Source: Clitoria ternatea
Taxonomy: Eukaryota > Streptophyta > Magnoliopsida > Fabales > Fabaceae
Direction of reading: 5' to 3'
Assembly: GCA_037962975.1 (NCBI GenBank)
Contig: CM075670.1
Coordinates: 150,788,501-150,852,500 of the forward strand
Length of the DNA stretch: 64,000 nt
The translations under genes and the position numbers were made by a program. Shown here piece by piece: positions 11,575-22,084 of this stretch (position 1 is the first letter of the stretch; each line of letters begins with the position of its first letter). The notes below the pieces were generated by a model, which worked only from the letters and a program-made list of their open reading frames with translations, was not told the DNA's origin and made no database searches.

Positions 11575-12923
11575 ATATCATCAAAGAAAACTAACACAAA
11601 CCATCTTAAAAATAGTTTAAGTAGATCATTCATAGCAGCCTGAAACTAGGAATTCATAATGGCCTTCCCAAGTGTGAAAAATAGTCTTATGAGTGTCAGG
11701 GGGTGAACTCTTAGTTGGTGATAACCTGAGTGAAGATCAATTTTTGAGAAAAGTGTGGCTGATCCTAGTTTATCTAGTAGTTCACTAATAATAGGAATAG
11801 TAAACCTATCCTTAATAGTGATAGCATTGAGGGCATGGTAATCCATACAAAAACACCAAGATCTATCCTTTTTTTGAATAATAAGACAGGGGAAGAGAAG
11901 GGGCTCTTACTAGGGGTTATGATGCCATCCCACAACATTTCTTGGATTAATTGAGACATTGCATTTTTCTAAAAATGGGGGTATCTGTAGGGTTTTACAT
12001 TCATTGGGGTTGTGTTTGGGAGAAGTGGAATTTAATGGTCATGGGATCTGGGAGGGGGAGGCCTTGGGGTTTAGCGAATACAGGGGTGCGGGATAAGATA
12101 ATTTGGGAAATAGCTGGGGGTAGGTTAACAATAGAGGGGTGAGAAAGGTCTGGTTAATCTGAAGGTTGTGATAGTGTAGAGGTAGGGAGGAGAGTAAAGA
12201 GGTGAAAGGAAACAATGGAATCTGTATGCTTTAGGTAGTAAAATTGTGAGTATATAGAGGGAAATAAGGAGGTGTTAGGTTCTTTGGAGAGGGTGACGGG
12301 TTGGGAGTGATTGGAGAAGGTCATGCTAGGAACTGCGAAATTAACAATTATAAGGCCAAGGGTTCATAACCATTCAATACCTAGGACAATATCATCCTCT
12401 TAAATAGGTAATAAGTAGAAGGAAATTGAGAAGTCATGTCCTTGAATGGAAAAAGGGACTTGAGAACATAAACCAGAACACACAATGTAAGCTCTATTAC
12501 CCACCATCATAGGGAATACGGGAATGGGTTGGGTTATGAGTTTAAGGTGGGAGGCAATACGGGGTTGCAAGATATTATGAGAGCTCCCTGAATCAATAAG
12601 TATATGGACAAGTAGGCCAAAAATAAAGCCCTAGAATTTTAGTGTTTGTGGGGAGGGTTGGCTAGTGAGGGCTGGCCAGTGAGGGCTTGGGGGAAGAGCT
12701 AAAAGTTAATGGCTTCCAGGGAGGAATTAGAGCTTGTGGGGTGGTTAGGTTCAGAGGGAGATTCAAGGGTAGAGAAATCATTATCAGCTAAGAGTAATAG
12801 AAAATGGCTAGAGGCGCATTCATGTCTTAGAAAATTTCTTATCACAATTATAACATAGCCCTAAAGCATGCCTCTCTTGCTTTTGAGATGGGGTAAGTCG
12901 TTTAATAGAAAGGGGGTGAGGTT

Positions 12924-14526
12924 TGATAAATCAATTTTAATACACTTCTTATAGTTTTACACTTGGGGTTTATTATATAATTACTATGTTTAATAATAGT
13001 ATTTTAATTAAGTTTTATGTTGTTTAGTTAAATTGAAGTATTATGTATATATGGTTCAATTTTCATTTTTTGTATGTATCTTGAGTATCTTGCCTTGTTT
13101 TAGCCATAACTTGGGCTTTTGTGATCCAAATGAGCTAATATTGGAGCCCATGGAAAGCTAAGACAGAGGCCTACATCATGATGATCAGATTTGGTTATTT
13201 TACATCTGAAAAAAATGAAAAAATGGAGCTTGAATCAATCCGCCCTCATGTGTCCCACCAGCATTGATATAGTTCACCAAAATACACATATCTGGAGTTG
13301 TAGATGTCTAAATGGCCTCATTCTTATGCCAAATTCTCAATACAATAGAGATCTACAACTTTCATGTTGAAGATTTTGTAAAATTCAGCCATCTAGATGG
13401 TCATATTTGACTCGCAAGGTGAAGAAGATAAAGAGGAGAATGAATTTCAACATCTACCATTATCTTCTTTTGAATTATTGTAATTTCAAGCCCACCAATG
13501 TTGACAAAATGCATTAATGATCAGAAAATGAATGTATAGTATCATGATATCTTGCCTATAAATAGATGCTTGAAGTCGTAAGGAAGATACATAAGAGATA
13601 CATAAGAAATACATGCTTTAGTTTTCATTACATTTCTATATCTTTGCTTTAGTTTCTTAAGTTTTAGTTCTTTCTTTTGCTTTATTGCTTTGTTCTATAT
13701 TCCATCCCTCAAGTTATGGTTTTCATTTCCCTTCCTCAATATGAAGTAAGTTAATTTTATTATTTGTTATTTACTTTTATAATCAAAGTTATAGTTAATT
13801 TAATATTAGCTTTCATTGTTAAAAATTATCATGGAAGCTTAATCTTTTAAAATCAACTCAAGGAATTTAATTTTTCTTTATGTTAACTTTGAGTTCTTGC
13901 TCTTAATATTTTGATTGAAGATAATTACTTTTCTTTGTTTCTCAAACACTTATGATGGTAGATTATTTAAATGTATAACTGATTGGTATATAATTAAATA
14001 ATCTATAATCTAAATTGATGTTGGTTGGTTAATCAATAATCAATTTGAGAACAAAGATTAAGTCACTAAATAAGAGATTTCTATTTAGTTTCTTAACTCA
14101 ATTAAATTATGGTTTTAAAGTTATTTTAGTAATTAATAAGAATATATCGATTGATTATTCTTATTAGTTCATTAATTCAATTCTAGAAGATTTTCTAGAA
14201 TATAATCATTTAGGGATTCCAAATGATTCAAAGTTGAGAAATTAATTATATTTAATCATATTTGTGATCAATGATTAGTTAACTAAAGATTTATAATTTC
14301 TTGGGTTGATTGTTTTTAAATTTGATTATTCTTACTCATAAAGTTACTTTTTGCACTATTATATAATTACTTAATTTTCCTTTCAATCTCAACATAAACC
14401 CCCCCTTTGTTATAACTAAATTGAGTGTAACTAATTGACCTAAGGTCCTCGAGAGACGACTAAGGTTGTTCACCTTATACTATATTAATTTAACTTTTTA
14501 TTTGACCCGACAATGACAGCGTGTCA
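12924..14526 (+). repeat. 5' LTR of the Athila-type element (1,603 bp)
   Basis: It begins TGATAAATCAATTTTAATAC and ends ...agcgtgtca before the PBS. A TATA box (tataaata) is at 13557-13564. It carries ctacaactttcatg at 13353-13366. It is paired with 24397-25134 plus 47618-48435, which lacks about 57 bp present here around 13755-13805. Confidence 0.9.
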
Positions 14527-14530
14527 AATT

Positions 14531-14548
14531 TGGCGCCATTGCCAGGGA
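14531..14548 (+). other. Primer binding site (tRNA-Asp type)
   Basis: tggcgccattgccaggga follows the LTR after four bases. It is the standard Athila PBS with two changes from the usual TGGCGCCGTTGCCGGGGA. Confidence 0.85.
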
Positions 14549-14841
14549 CCTTTGGTCCTAATTATTTGCATTCAATTACCTAATATGTTTTACATTTTTT
14601 TGTAGGTGTGTTGAAGATATTTAGGTTTGTTTGATTGTGAGCATATAAAAAAATTTTAAAAAAATTCCACTTTATTATATTATTTATTTTCTAGTAATCT
14701 CATTTTCAACCATTGAAAAAAAATATAAATATAAAAATTTTAAATTTTTAAATATATGTTCTAAGCATTTCATAATTAAAATGATAACTTTTTCCTTTTA
14801 TGACATAGTTGTAGTATTTTGTTACAATATGTGTATATGTA

Positions 14842-16602
14842 TTGTGCATGACTAGATCTAATCCCGAACCACTATATTCTTTTGATCCTGAAATAGATAG
14901 AATATTTCATCAATTAGTTAGATCATCTAAGAAACTATTAGACAATAATAATAATAATATTCTAGCTAATAGCATAAGTAGTGAAACTAAACCTTCAACT
15001 TCTGAGTATTTGCATAACATGGCTGAAAAGACATTAAAAGAACTAGCTATACCAAATGTCACTAATCAATCATCATGTATCTTATATCCTGAGAAAGATG
15101 TTCCTTTTGTGCTTAAAATTGGTTTAGTTCATTTGTTACCAAAGTTTCATGGTCGTGCAGGTGAAGATCCTCATATCAAAGTATTTCATATCCTTTGCTC
15201 TACCATGAAACCTGAAGGGGTTTCAGGAGAACATGTAAAACTTAAAGCTTTTCCTTTCTCCCTAGCAGATATCGCTGAGGATTGGTTATTTTACCTTCCT
15301 CCTGGCTCCATTACAAGTTGGGATGACCTAAAGAAAATGTTTCTTGAAAAATTTTTCCCCTCTTCAAGAACTTCCTCAATTAGAAAAGAAACATGTGGCA
15401 TCCAGCAACATGACTGGGAAAATCTTTATGAATATTAGGAAAGATTTAAAAGATTGTGTGCTAGTTGTCCCCATCACCAAATTACAGACCAACTTTTCAT
15501 ACAATATTTCTATGAAGGTCTTAATCCAATGGATAGAATTTTGGTTAATGCAGCTAGTGGTGGTGCTTTGTAAAATAAAACTACAAATACAGCCAAAACT
15601 TTAATTGAGAACATGGGTGCTAATGCTCAACAACATGCCACTAGAAATAATTTTGTAGTAATTAGAGGAATCAATGAAATTGAAACTACTAATGATGGAG
15701 ATAAAAAATAGGAAAGTAAATTTACTGAACTAGAAACACTTATGAAAAATATTATTGTGTCTCAAAAACAACAACCTGCAACCTCTGCTAAGGTATGTTC
15801 TATTTGTACTTCATTAGATCATTATGCCGATTGTTGTCCTACATTGCAGGAAGCTAAAATTCCCGATGAAAATCCTTAAGTATGTGTTGCCAACTTATAC
15901 AATAACAGACTGCCACAACAACAACATAATAATTATGATCTTTCTTCTAACAGATATAATCCTGGTTGAAGGAATCACCCTAATTTAAGATAGGGTAATT
16001 CCTCACAACAACCTCATGCACCTTTTCAAGCAAATACTGGATAAAGCAGACCTTGTCAACCTCCTCATATTCAACAACAAGCTACACAAATAGCTGCACC
16101 TTCCACTGAGAAATCAAATTTGGAGGAATTGATAAAGCAAATGTCAGTAGATAATTTGACCTTTTAAAAAAGAACTGAGGCTACAATTCAGACTCTTGAA
16201 AATCAGATTGGTTAATTGGCTACATCTTTAAACCATTTGTAGTCTCAAGGTTCAGATAAGTTGCCCGCTCAGGCAATTGCCAATCCTAAAAATGTAAGTG
16301 CAATTACTTTAAGATCTGGTAAAACTATCCATGGACCAGAAAAACAACAACAAACTAAAAATACTATTGTCACAGAAAAACATGCAGAAGAAGTTTTAGA
16401 TAGTTCATGTAATAATAGTAATGATATATCTCTTACAAATCCTCGTTCTACAGCTGGTCCTGATAAACAACACATCCCTCTTCCATTTCCACAAAGACAA
16501 AAATCTATACAAAATAAGAAAATGGATGAGGAAATGTTGGAAACATTTAGAAAAGTAGAGGTAAATATACCTTTATTAGAAGCCATCAAGCAAATCCCAA
16601 GA
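14842..16602 (+). pseudogene. Athila-type gag with several stops
   Basis: Structural protein of the Athila-type element. The opening ORF (198 residues) holds the capsid core: LPKFHGRAGEDPHIKVFHIL, LKAFPFSLADIAEDWLFYLP, DDLKKMFLEKFFP. After the stop at 15436 the frame continues as ERFKRLCASCPHHQI and FYEGLNPMDRILVNAASGG. A CCHC-like knuckle follows (CSICTSLDHYADCC) and then a Gln/Asn-rich region. AITLRSGKTI near 16300 is a familiar Athila segment just before protease. Stops often fall where Trp (W-ERFKR, GGAL-W-NKT, PG-W-RNHPNLR-W-GN) or Gln is expected, as cytosine deamination would produce. Not functional. Confidence 0.85.
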
Positions 16603-19600
16603 TAGGCCAAATTCCTTAAAGAACTATGCACTAATAAAAGAAGACTAAAAGGCAATGAAAGAATTAACATAAGTAGAAATGTGTCAGTATTAATTGAGAA
16701 ACCTTTGTCACATATACCAAAAAAATGTAAAAACCCTAGGACGTTTACCATTCCATGCATAATAGGCAATAATAAATTTGAAAATGCCATGCTAGACTTA
16801 GGTGCATCTATTAATGTTATGCCTATGACTGTATTTACTTCACTTTCCCTTGGACCTTTGCAAACTACAGGTGTGGTTATACAATTAGCAAATTGAAGCT
16901 CTGCACATCTTGCAGGAATTATTGAAGATGTCCTTGTTAAAGTTAATGATTTAATTTTTCCTGTAGATTTTTATGTTCTAGATATGGAAAGTGAGAATTC
17001 CACCAATAAAGCCTCAATAATTTTAGGTAGACCATTCTTAAAAACAGCTAGAACAAAGATAGATGTGCATGCAGGGACATTTTCTATGGAATTTGGAGAT
17101 AGTATGGTTAGATTCAACATTTTGGATGCTATAAAGCATCCTACTGAGGATCATTCTGTTTTTCAAATTGACTTAATAACTAATTTAGTTGATGATAATA
17201 TTATTAAGTTGTTTGATGATGTTGATTTTCCTGTATTGTCTGATTTTTGTGATTCATTTGTTTGTGATTCATGCATGGATTCTTATCAATGCAATATGTG
17301 TGCTGAAATTGAGAAATATCTGCTTAATGATAATAATGATCCATACTCCCTTAAAACAAAAAATATAGTTCCAGATGTTGTTTCAAAAGAATTAGAGTGT
17401 AATAATTTGATTAAAGTAGTTACAAATATATCTGATTATGTTGAAGTACAAGTTGCTGAGACTAATTCAACCAAAATGATTCCTTCAGTAATGCAGCCTC
17501 CTATGTTAGAGTTAAAACCTCTTCCTGAACATTTAAAGTATGCATATTTAAAGGAAGATAAGAATCTTCCAGTGATTATTTCTAACAAATTAAATGTTGA
17601 TCAAGAAATAAGGTTGTTGCAGATTATTAGGAAGCATAAGAAAGCAATTGGTTGGACTTTGGCAGATATCCCAGGTATTATCCCTTCCATGTGTATGTAT
17701 AGAATTCTATTACAGGAAGAAGTTAAACCAGTAAGGCAACCATAAAGAAGACTTAATCCCTAGATCCTTGATGTAGTTAAAAAAGAGGTAACAAAATTAT
17801 TACAAGTTGGCATCATTTACCCTATATCAGATAGCACTTGGGTCAGCCCTGTACAATTGGTTCCCAAAAAGTCTGGAATCACAGTAGTTAAAAATGAAAA
17901 TGATGAACTAATTCCTACCAGAATCCAAAATAGTTGGCGAGTATACATTGATTATAGGAAACTTAACAAAGCAACCCGAAAGGATCACTTTCCTTTACCT
18001 TTCATTGATTAAATGTTGGAACGACTGGAAGATAAGTCACATTACTGCTTTCTAGATGGATTTTTAGGTTACTTTCAAATTTATATTGCACTAGAAGATC
18101 AAGAAAAAACAATATTTACATGTCCTTTTGGCACTTTTGCTTATAGGAGGATGCCTTTTAGCTTATGCAATGCCCCTGGTACCTTTCAACGATGCATGAT
18201 TAGTATCTTTGCAGATTTTCTTGAAAATTGCATGGAAGTATTTATGGATGATTTCACAGTATACGGTTCATCATTTGATGCTTGCTTAAATAGTCTAGAT
18301 AAAGTATTACATAAATGCATTGAAACTAACCTTGTTCTTAATTATGAGAAATACCACTTCATGGTAGAAGAAGGAATAGTTTTAGGCCATGTAATATCTA
18401 AAAAAGGCATAGAAGTAGATCCTGCAAAAATTGATGTAATTTCTCAATTACCTTATCCTTCTTGTGTGCAAGATATTCGTTCTTTTCTTGGTCATACAGG
18501 TTTTTATAGAAGGTTTATGAAAAACTTCAGTAAGATATCCCTTCCGTTGTCTAACTTACTACAAAAAATATAACATTTGACTTTTAATGACAAATGTAAA
18601 TAGGCTTTTGATTGCTTAAAGAAAGCTTTAACTACCTCTCCTATCATGCAGGCACCAGATTGGTTACTTCCATTTGAACTTATGTGTGATGCATCAAATT
18701 ATGCATTAGGAGCTGTTCTTGCTCAGAGAGTAGGTAAAGTACAACATGTTATTTACTATGCCTTACAAACTTTGGATACTGCACAAATAAACTATACTAC
18801 CATAGAAAAAGAACTACTTGCTATTGTGTTTACACTTGATAAATTTAGATCTTATTTGCTCGGTTCAAAAGTAGTTGTATTTTCAGATCATGCAGCATTA
18901 AAGTTCCTTTTAAAGAAACCAGATGCAAAACCAAGATTGATCAGGTGGATGTTGCTGCTCCAAGAATTTGACATTGAAATTAGGGATAAAATTGGAGCAG
19001 AAAATTTGGTGGCTGATCACTTAAGCAGAATTGAAAAAGAACTTGGCCCAATTTCCATTAGAGATGATTTCCCTGATGAACAACTTATGGGAATACATGA
19101 TTCCACTCCATGGTTTGCTGATTTGGTAAACTACTTAGCTGCTTCTGTTACTCCTGTACATGCATCTAAATAACAAATAATAAAACTAAAAAGTGATTCT
19201 AAATACTATGTTTGGGATGATCCTTACTTATGGAAACTTTGTAGTGATCAAGTCATTAGAAGGTGTGTACCTGAAAATGAATTTCATTCCATTCTTACAT
19301 TTTATCACACATATGCATATGGTGGACATTTTGGACCTCAACGTACAACAAGGAAAGTATTAGAATCTGGTTTGTATTGGCCAACAATTTTTTATGACGC
19401 ATATACATTTTGTAAATCTTACGAACAATGTCAAAGAAGGGGAAACATATCTCGTAGAAATAAGATGCCTCAACAACCCATGTTATTTTGTGAAATTTTT
19501 GATGTTTGGGGCATAGATTTCATGGGACCTTTTTTTGTATCTTTTGGTTTTGTTTATATACTACTTGCGGTTGATTATGTGTCTAAATGGGTTGAAGCTA

Positions 19601-20407
19601 AAGCTACTCAAACTGATGATTCTAAAGTTGTTGCAGATTTTGTTAGATCACACATATTTTGCAGGTTTGGTGTTCCTAAAGCCATCATTAGTGATCAAGG
19701 ATCACATTTTTGCAACCGTAAAATGGAGTCCCTTCTTAAAAAATATGGAGTTATGCATAAGGTTTTAACACCTTATCACCCCCAAACAAATGGGCAAGTT
19801 GAAGTGTCTAATCGGGAATTAAAAATGATCCTTCAAAAAACAGTACAACCAAATAGGAAAGATTGGAGCAAAAGGTTAGAAGATGCTCTTTGGGCTTATA
19901 GAACAGCTTATAAAACACCTATTGGAATGTCACCCTATAGGATTGTTTTTGGAAAATCATGTCACTTACCTGTAGAAATTGAGCACAAAGCTTATTGGGC
20001 AGTAAAACAATATAACTTGGACTTAAATGAGGCTGGTAAAGAAAGGAAACTCCAACTATAGGAACTGGAAGAAATTCGTTTGGAAGCTTATGAAAGTTCT
20101 AAAACCTATAAAGAAAAAAGCCAAATCCTTTCATGACAAATAGGTCTTAAGAAAAAACTTTTTCATTGGACAAAAAGTTTCATTGTACAATTCACGTCTA
20201 AAGCTCATATCTGGTAAGCTTCGCTCTAAATGGGCAGGCCCATTTGAAATAACTAATATCTTTCCCTATGGTGTGATTGAAATTTTAGATAAAGCGACAA
20301 ATAAGGTTTTCAAGGTAAACGAGCACCTACTTAAACCTTTCTTTCAAGGGTTCCAAGAGCACATAGATACGGAGGTGTATTTGTGTGATGCCAAATATTT
20401 TGACTAA
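16603..20407 (+). pseudogene. Athila-type pol: PR, RT, RNase H, integrase; broken
   Basis: Protease: LDLGASINVMP near 16790, and ILGRPFLKTA near 17020. RT: WVSPVQLVPKKSG (17840), WRVYIDYRKLNKATRKDHFPLP (17935), FLDGFLGYFQI (18050) and the catalytic VFMDDFTVYG (18237). RNase H: MCDASNYALGAVLAQ (18680) to NLVADHLSRIE (19005). Integrase: an HHCC domain from about 19300 (YGGHFG; CKSYEQCQR), then the core with D in GIDFMGP (19513), D in ISDQGSHF (19690) and E in GQVEVSNRE (19795). The C-terminal LRSKWAGPFEI is at 20222, after a frameshift near 20100. The three catalytic integrase residues and the RT DD survive, but about ten stops make the copy dead. Confidence 0.9.
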
Positions 20408-20569
20408 TTTTTCCTAATAATAATATTTATAAAAAAATAAAAAATAAAAAAATGGATATCAATTAATTACATCATTATTTTTTTAGTGTTAACACTTGTC
20501 TCAATCATTATTACTATTATTGTTTTGGCATTATTATCATTTTCTTGTAGTAATTAAAAGGTCATCGTC

Positions 20570-20616
20570 AGGCTCGTAACGTTAAACAAGCGCTTGATAA
20601 AAGGTAACCTATCACC
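20570..20616 (+). other. Conserved Athila spacer after integrase
   Basis: The stretch ggctcgtaacgttaaacaagcgcttgat... resembles the 'cgacgttaaa.aagcgctt' spacer common downstream of integrase in Athila-type elements. It marks the boundary between pol and the accessory-ORF region. Confidence 0.5.
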
Positions 20617-20705
20617 TTTTCACCTTCTTCATTTCTACTATTCTCTATAACCTTGTTTTCTATTCTCTCTTTTCTAAACAGCTACAACTTCAAAGTAATC
20701 TGACA

Positions 20706-21239
20706 ATGGAACAAACCCTTGCAAAACTTAAGGAAAGATTCCCTACACTTCCACGCGATGTGGTTGTAAAAATTTACAAAGCTCGAGTTCAAAGGTTAAA
20801 ACTACTCACGTATTTTGGCATTCCAGAGGATGTTCGTTGGCTTATTGATGCAAAGGTACGTCTTTCTGGTGAATTACATAAATCTTATATAAAACATTTT
20901 CCAGGTATGGGACATAGTTCTTATTCTAAAAAACAAAGAGCTAAGAGGATGGGAGTTTGCCATAAGTGTGCAAGATGGAACTATGATACACATTGTAGAA
21001 ACCCTGGAATGGTATCTATAAATTGGGAGGACAAAATTAAATTTATAAAGGATAAACTGAGTAAAGAGTGCAACTTGGATAACTTAATCCAAACACTTGA
21101 GACACATCCATGTGGAATTGTTCAAGGAGTCCTTCTGAAATTATATGATCTATTCATTCAACAAAAAGAAAACTATAGCCTTGGGAATGTGGCGTTAAAC
21201 AACCCTGTTTGCCAGTTTATAAGAAAACTGGATGGGTAG
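20706..21239 (+). CDS. Accessory ORF 1: basic, Cys-rich 177-residue protein
   Basis: An intact ORF at the position where Athila elements usually carry an env-like gene; I recognise no env feature in it (no signal peptide, no clear membrane segment). A central basic block (YSKKQRAKR, about residues 77-85) is followed directly by a Cys motif (MGVCHKCARWNYDTHC), then PGMVSINWEDKIKFIKDKL. A basic block followed by a CxxC motif and a PG..S/Y segment is the layout of the small nucleic-acid-binding proteins of carlavirus-type plant RNA viruses (Pfam Viral_NABP). I propose a distant relation but cannot test it here. Only three Cys are present, so any zinc site would need a His. The start is the only in-frame ATG near the ORF opening. 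Confidence 0.45.
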   Translation: MEQTLAKLKERFPTLPRDVVVKIYKARVQRLKLLTYFGIPEDVRWLIDAKVRLSGELHKSYIKHFPGMGHSSYSKKQRAKRMGVCHKCARWNYDTHCRNPGMVSINWEDKIKFIKDKLSKECNLDNLIQTLETHPCGIVQGVLLKLYDLFIQQKENYSLGNVALNNPVCQFIRKLDG

Positions 21240-21550
21240 CATAAACCTTGACTCACAGAAGGCGTTTAAGCCGTTACTGGACGTAAAACCAGAGGAAGAT
21301 GTGAGCCACAATCACCACTACTGTACATATTTACTGTTGTTTTCAATGTTTTACTTTTCTGAATTCACTTTGACTTTTAAAATTACCTGTTTTTATTTTC
21401 TTCAATCATGTCTTTTCAAATTTCTTCAGTACCGTCATTTCTTTTTATATGATAATAATTGTGTAAACTTTTTATCTTTCATCAATTATTTCATCTTAGT
21501 TTGCATCTATATAAGGGCGCATAACTCTATATAGAAAACACCAAAAAAAG

Positions 21551-22084
21551 ATGAAAAAAATCAAATCCATTTATGTGTTTGTTGGATCCAACAATGGTAA
21601 TTGTAAGGAGTACCTAATAGAAGCTACTAAGTTGGGAAAACTATTGGCTGCAAAAGAAATAAAGGTCTTGTATAAAGGGGGAGTACAGGGTTTGAGAGGC
21701 TCCATGGCACTATCTGCACTAGTTGAAGGAAGCAACGTCTCTAGTATCATCCTACATCATGTTGGTATTACACCAGCTATTGTTGTAGGAACTGAGGTAA
21801 AAGTTACAAGCATCCATCAACGAATGGCTTGTATGGTTATAGATGCTGAAGCCTTTATTGCACTTCCTAGAGGTTTTGGTACTTTTGAGGAAATATTTTA
21901 CATTGCATCATGGTGTAGCATGAACCTTCATAAAAAGCCATTAAGATTGTTAAATATTAATGGTTTTTATGACAGTTTGTTAATGTTTTTAGATAAAGCT
22001 GTGGAACAGGGCCTTATAACTCAAGATGATCGATCATTCATTCATGCTTCGTCAAATGTAGATGAATTGATTGATATTTTATAG
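21551..22084 (+). CDS. Accessory ORF 2: LOG-like cytokinin phosphoribohydrolase, captured
   Basis: A 177-residue, intronless homologue of LONELY GUY enzymes, which convert cytokinin riboside 5'-monophosphate to free cytokinin. Matching segments in order: IYVFVGSNNGN (residues 7-17; family FCGSS.G), LGKLLAAKEIKVLYKGGVQGLRG (family VYGGG..GLMG), VTSIHQRMACM (family MHERKAEM, keeping the Arg), AEAFIALPRGFGTFEEIF (family PGG.GT.EE, keeping both Glu), HKKPLRLLNINGFYDSLLMFLDKAVEQGLI. Two phosphate-binding glycines are changed (YGGG to YKGG; PGG to PRG), so activity is doubtful. It is shorter than plant LOGs (about 210-220). Plant LOG genes have introns, so a cDNA-derived capture is likely. It lies 310 bp after accessory ORF 1 on the same strand. 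Confidence 0.85.
   Translation: MKKIKSIYVFVGSNNGNCKEYLIEATKLGKLLAAKEIKVLYKGGVQGLRGSMALSALVEGSNVSSIILHHVGITPAIVVGTEVKVTSIHQRMACMVIDAEAFIALPRGFGTFEEIFYIASWCSMNLHKKPLRLLNINGFYDSLLMFLDKAVEQGLITQDDRSFIHASSNVDELIDIL

Larger units (their letters stand above)
9405..12923 (-). pseudogene. Gypsy gag C-terminus and pol (PR-RT-RNH-IN), broken
   Basis: Read on the minus strand from 12923. A zinc-knuckle-like segment (CYNCDKKFS) lies near 12850. Protease follows with DSGSSHN near 12590 and DIVLGIEWL near 12390. RT begins near 11960 (MSQLIQEMLWDGIITPSKSPFSSPV), includes MDYHALNAITIKDRF and SKIDLHSGYHQLRV, and keeps VFFDDIL near 11575. A deletion with telomere-type filler follows. The RT thumb and RNase H come next (LSKCTFATP; VKTDASSISVGAVL; EMYVVTEAVKKWRQY). 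A solo LTR then interrupts. Integrase resumes at 9850 and ends at about 9405 after HFTASDLGQ. Many stops; the gene is dead. Confidence 0.8.

Noticed and set aside
21232..21534. 100-residue ORF between the two accessory ORFs
   Set aside because: Its start overlaps the end of accessory ORF 1, and the rest is T-rich, hydrophobic by composition and without recognisable similarity. It looks like untranslated spacer.
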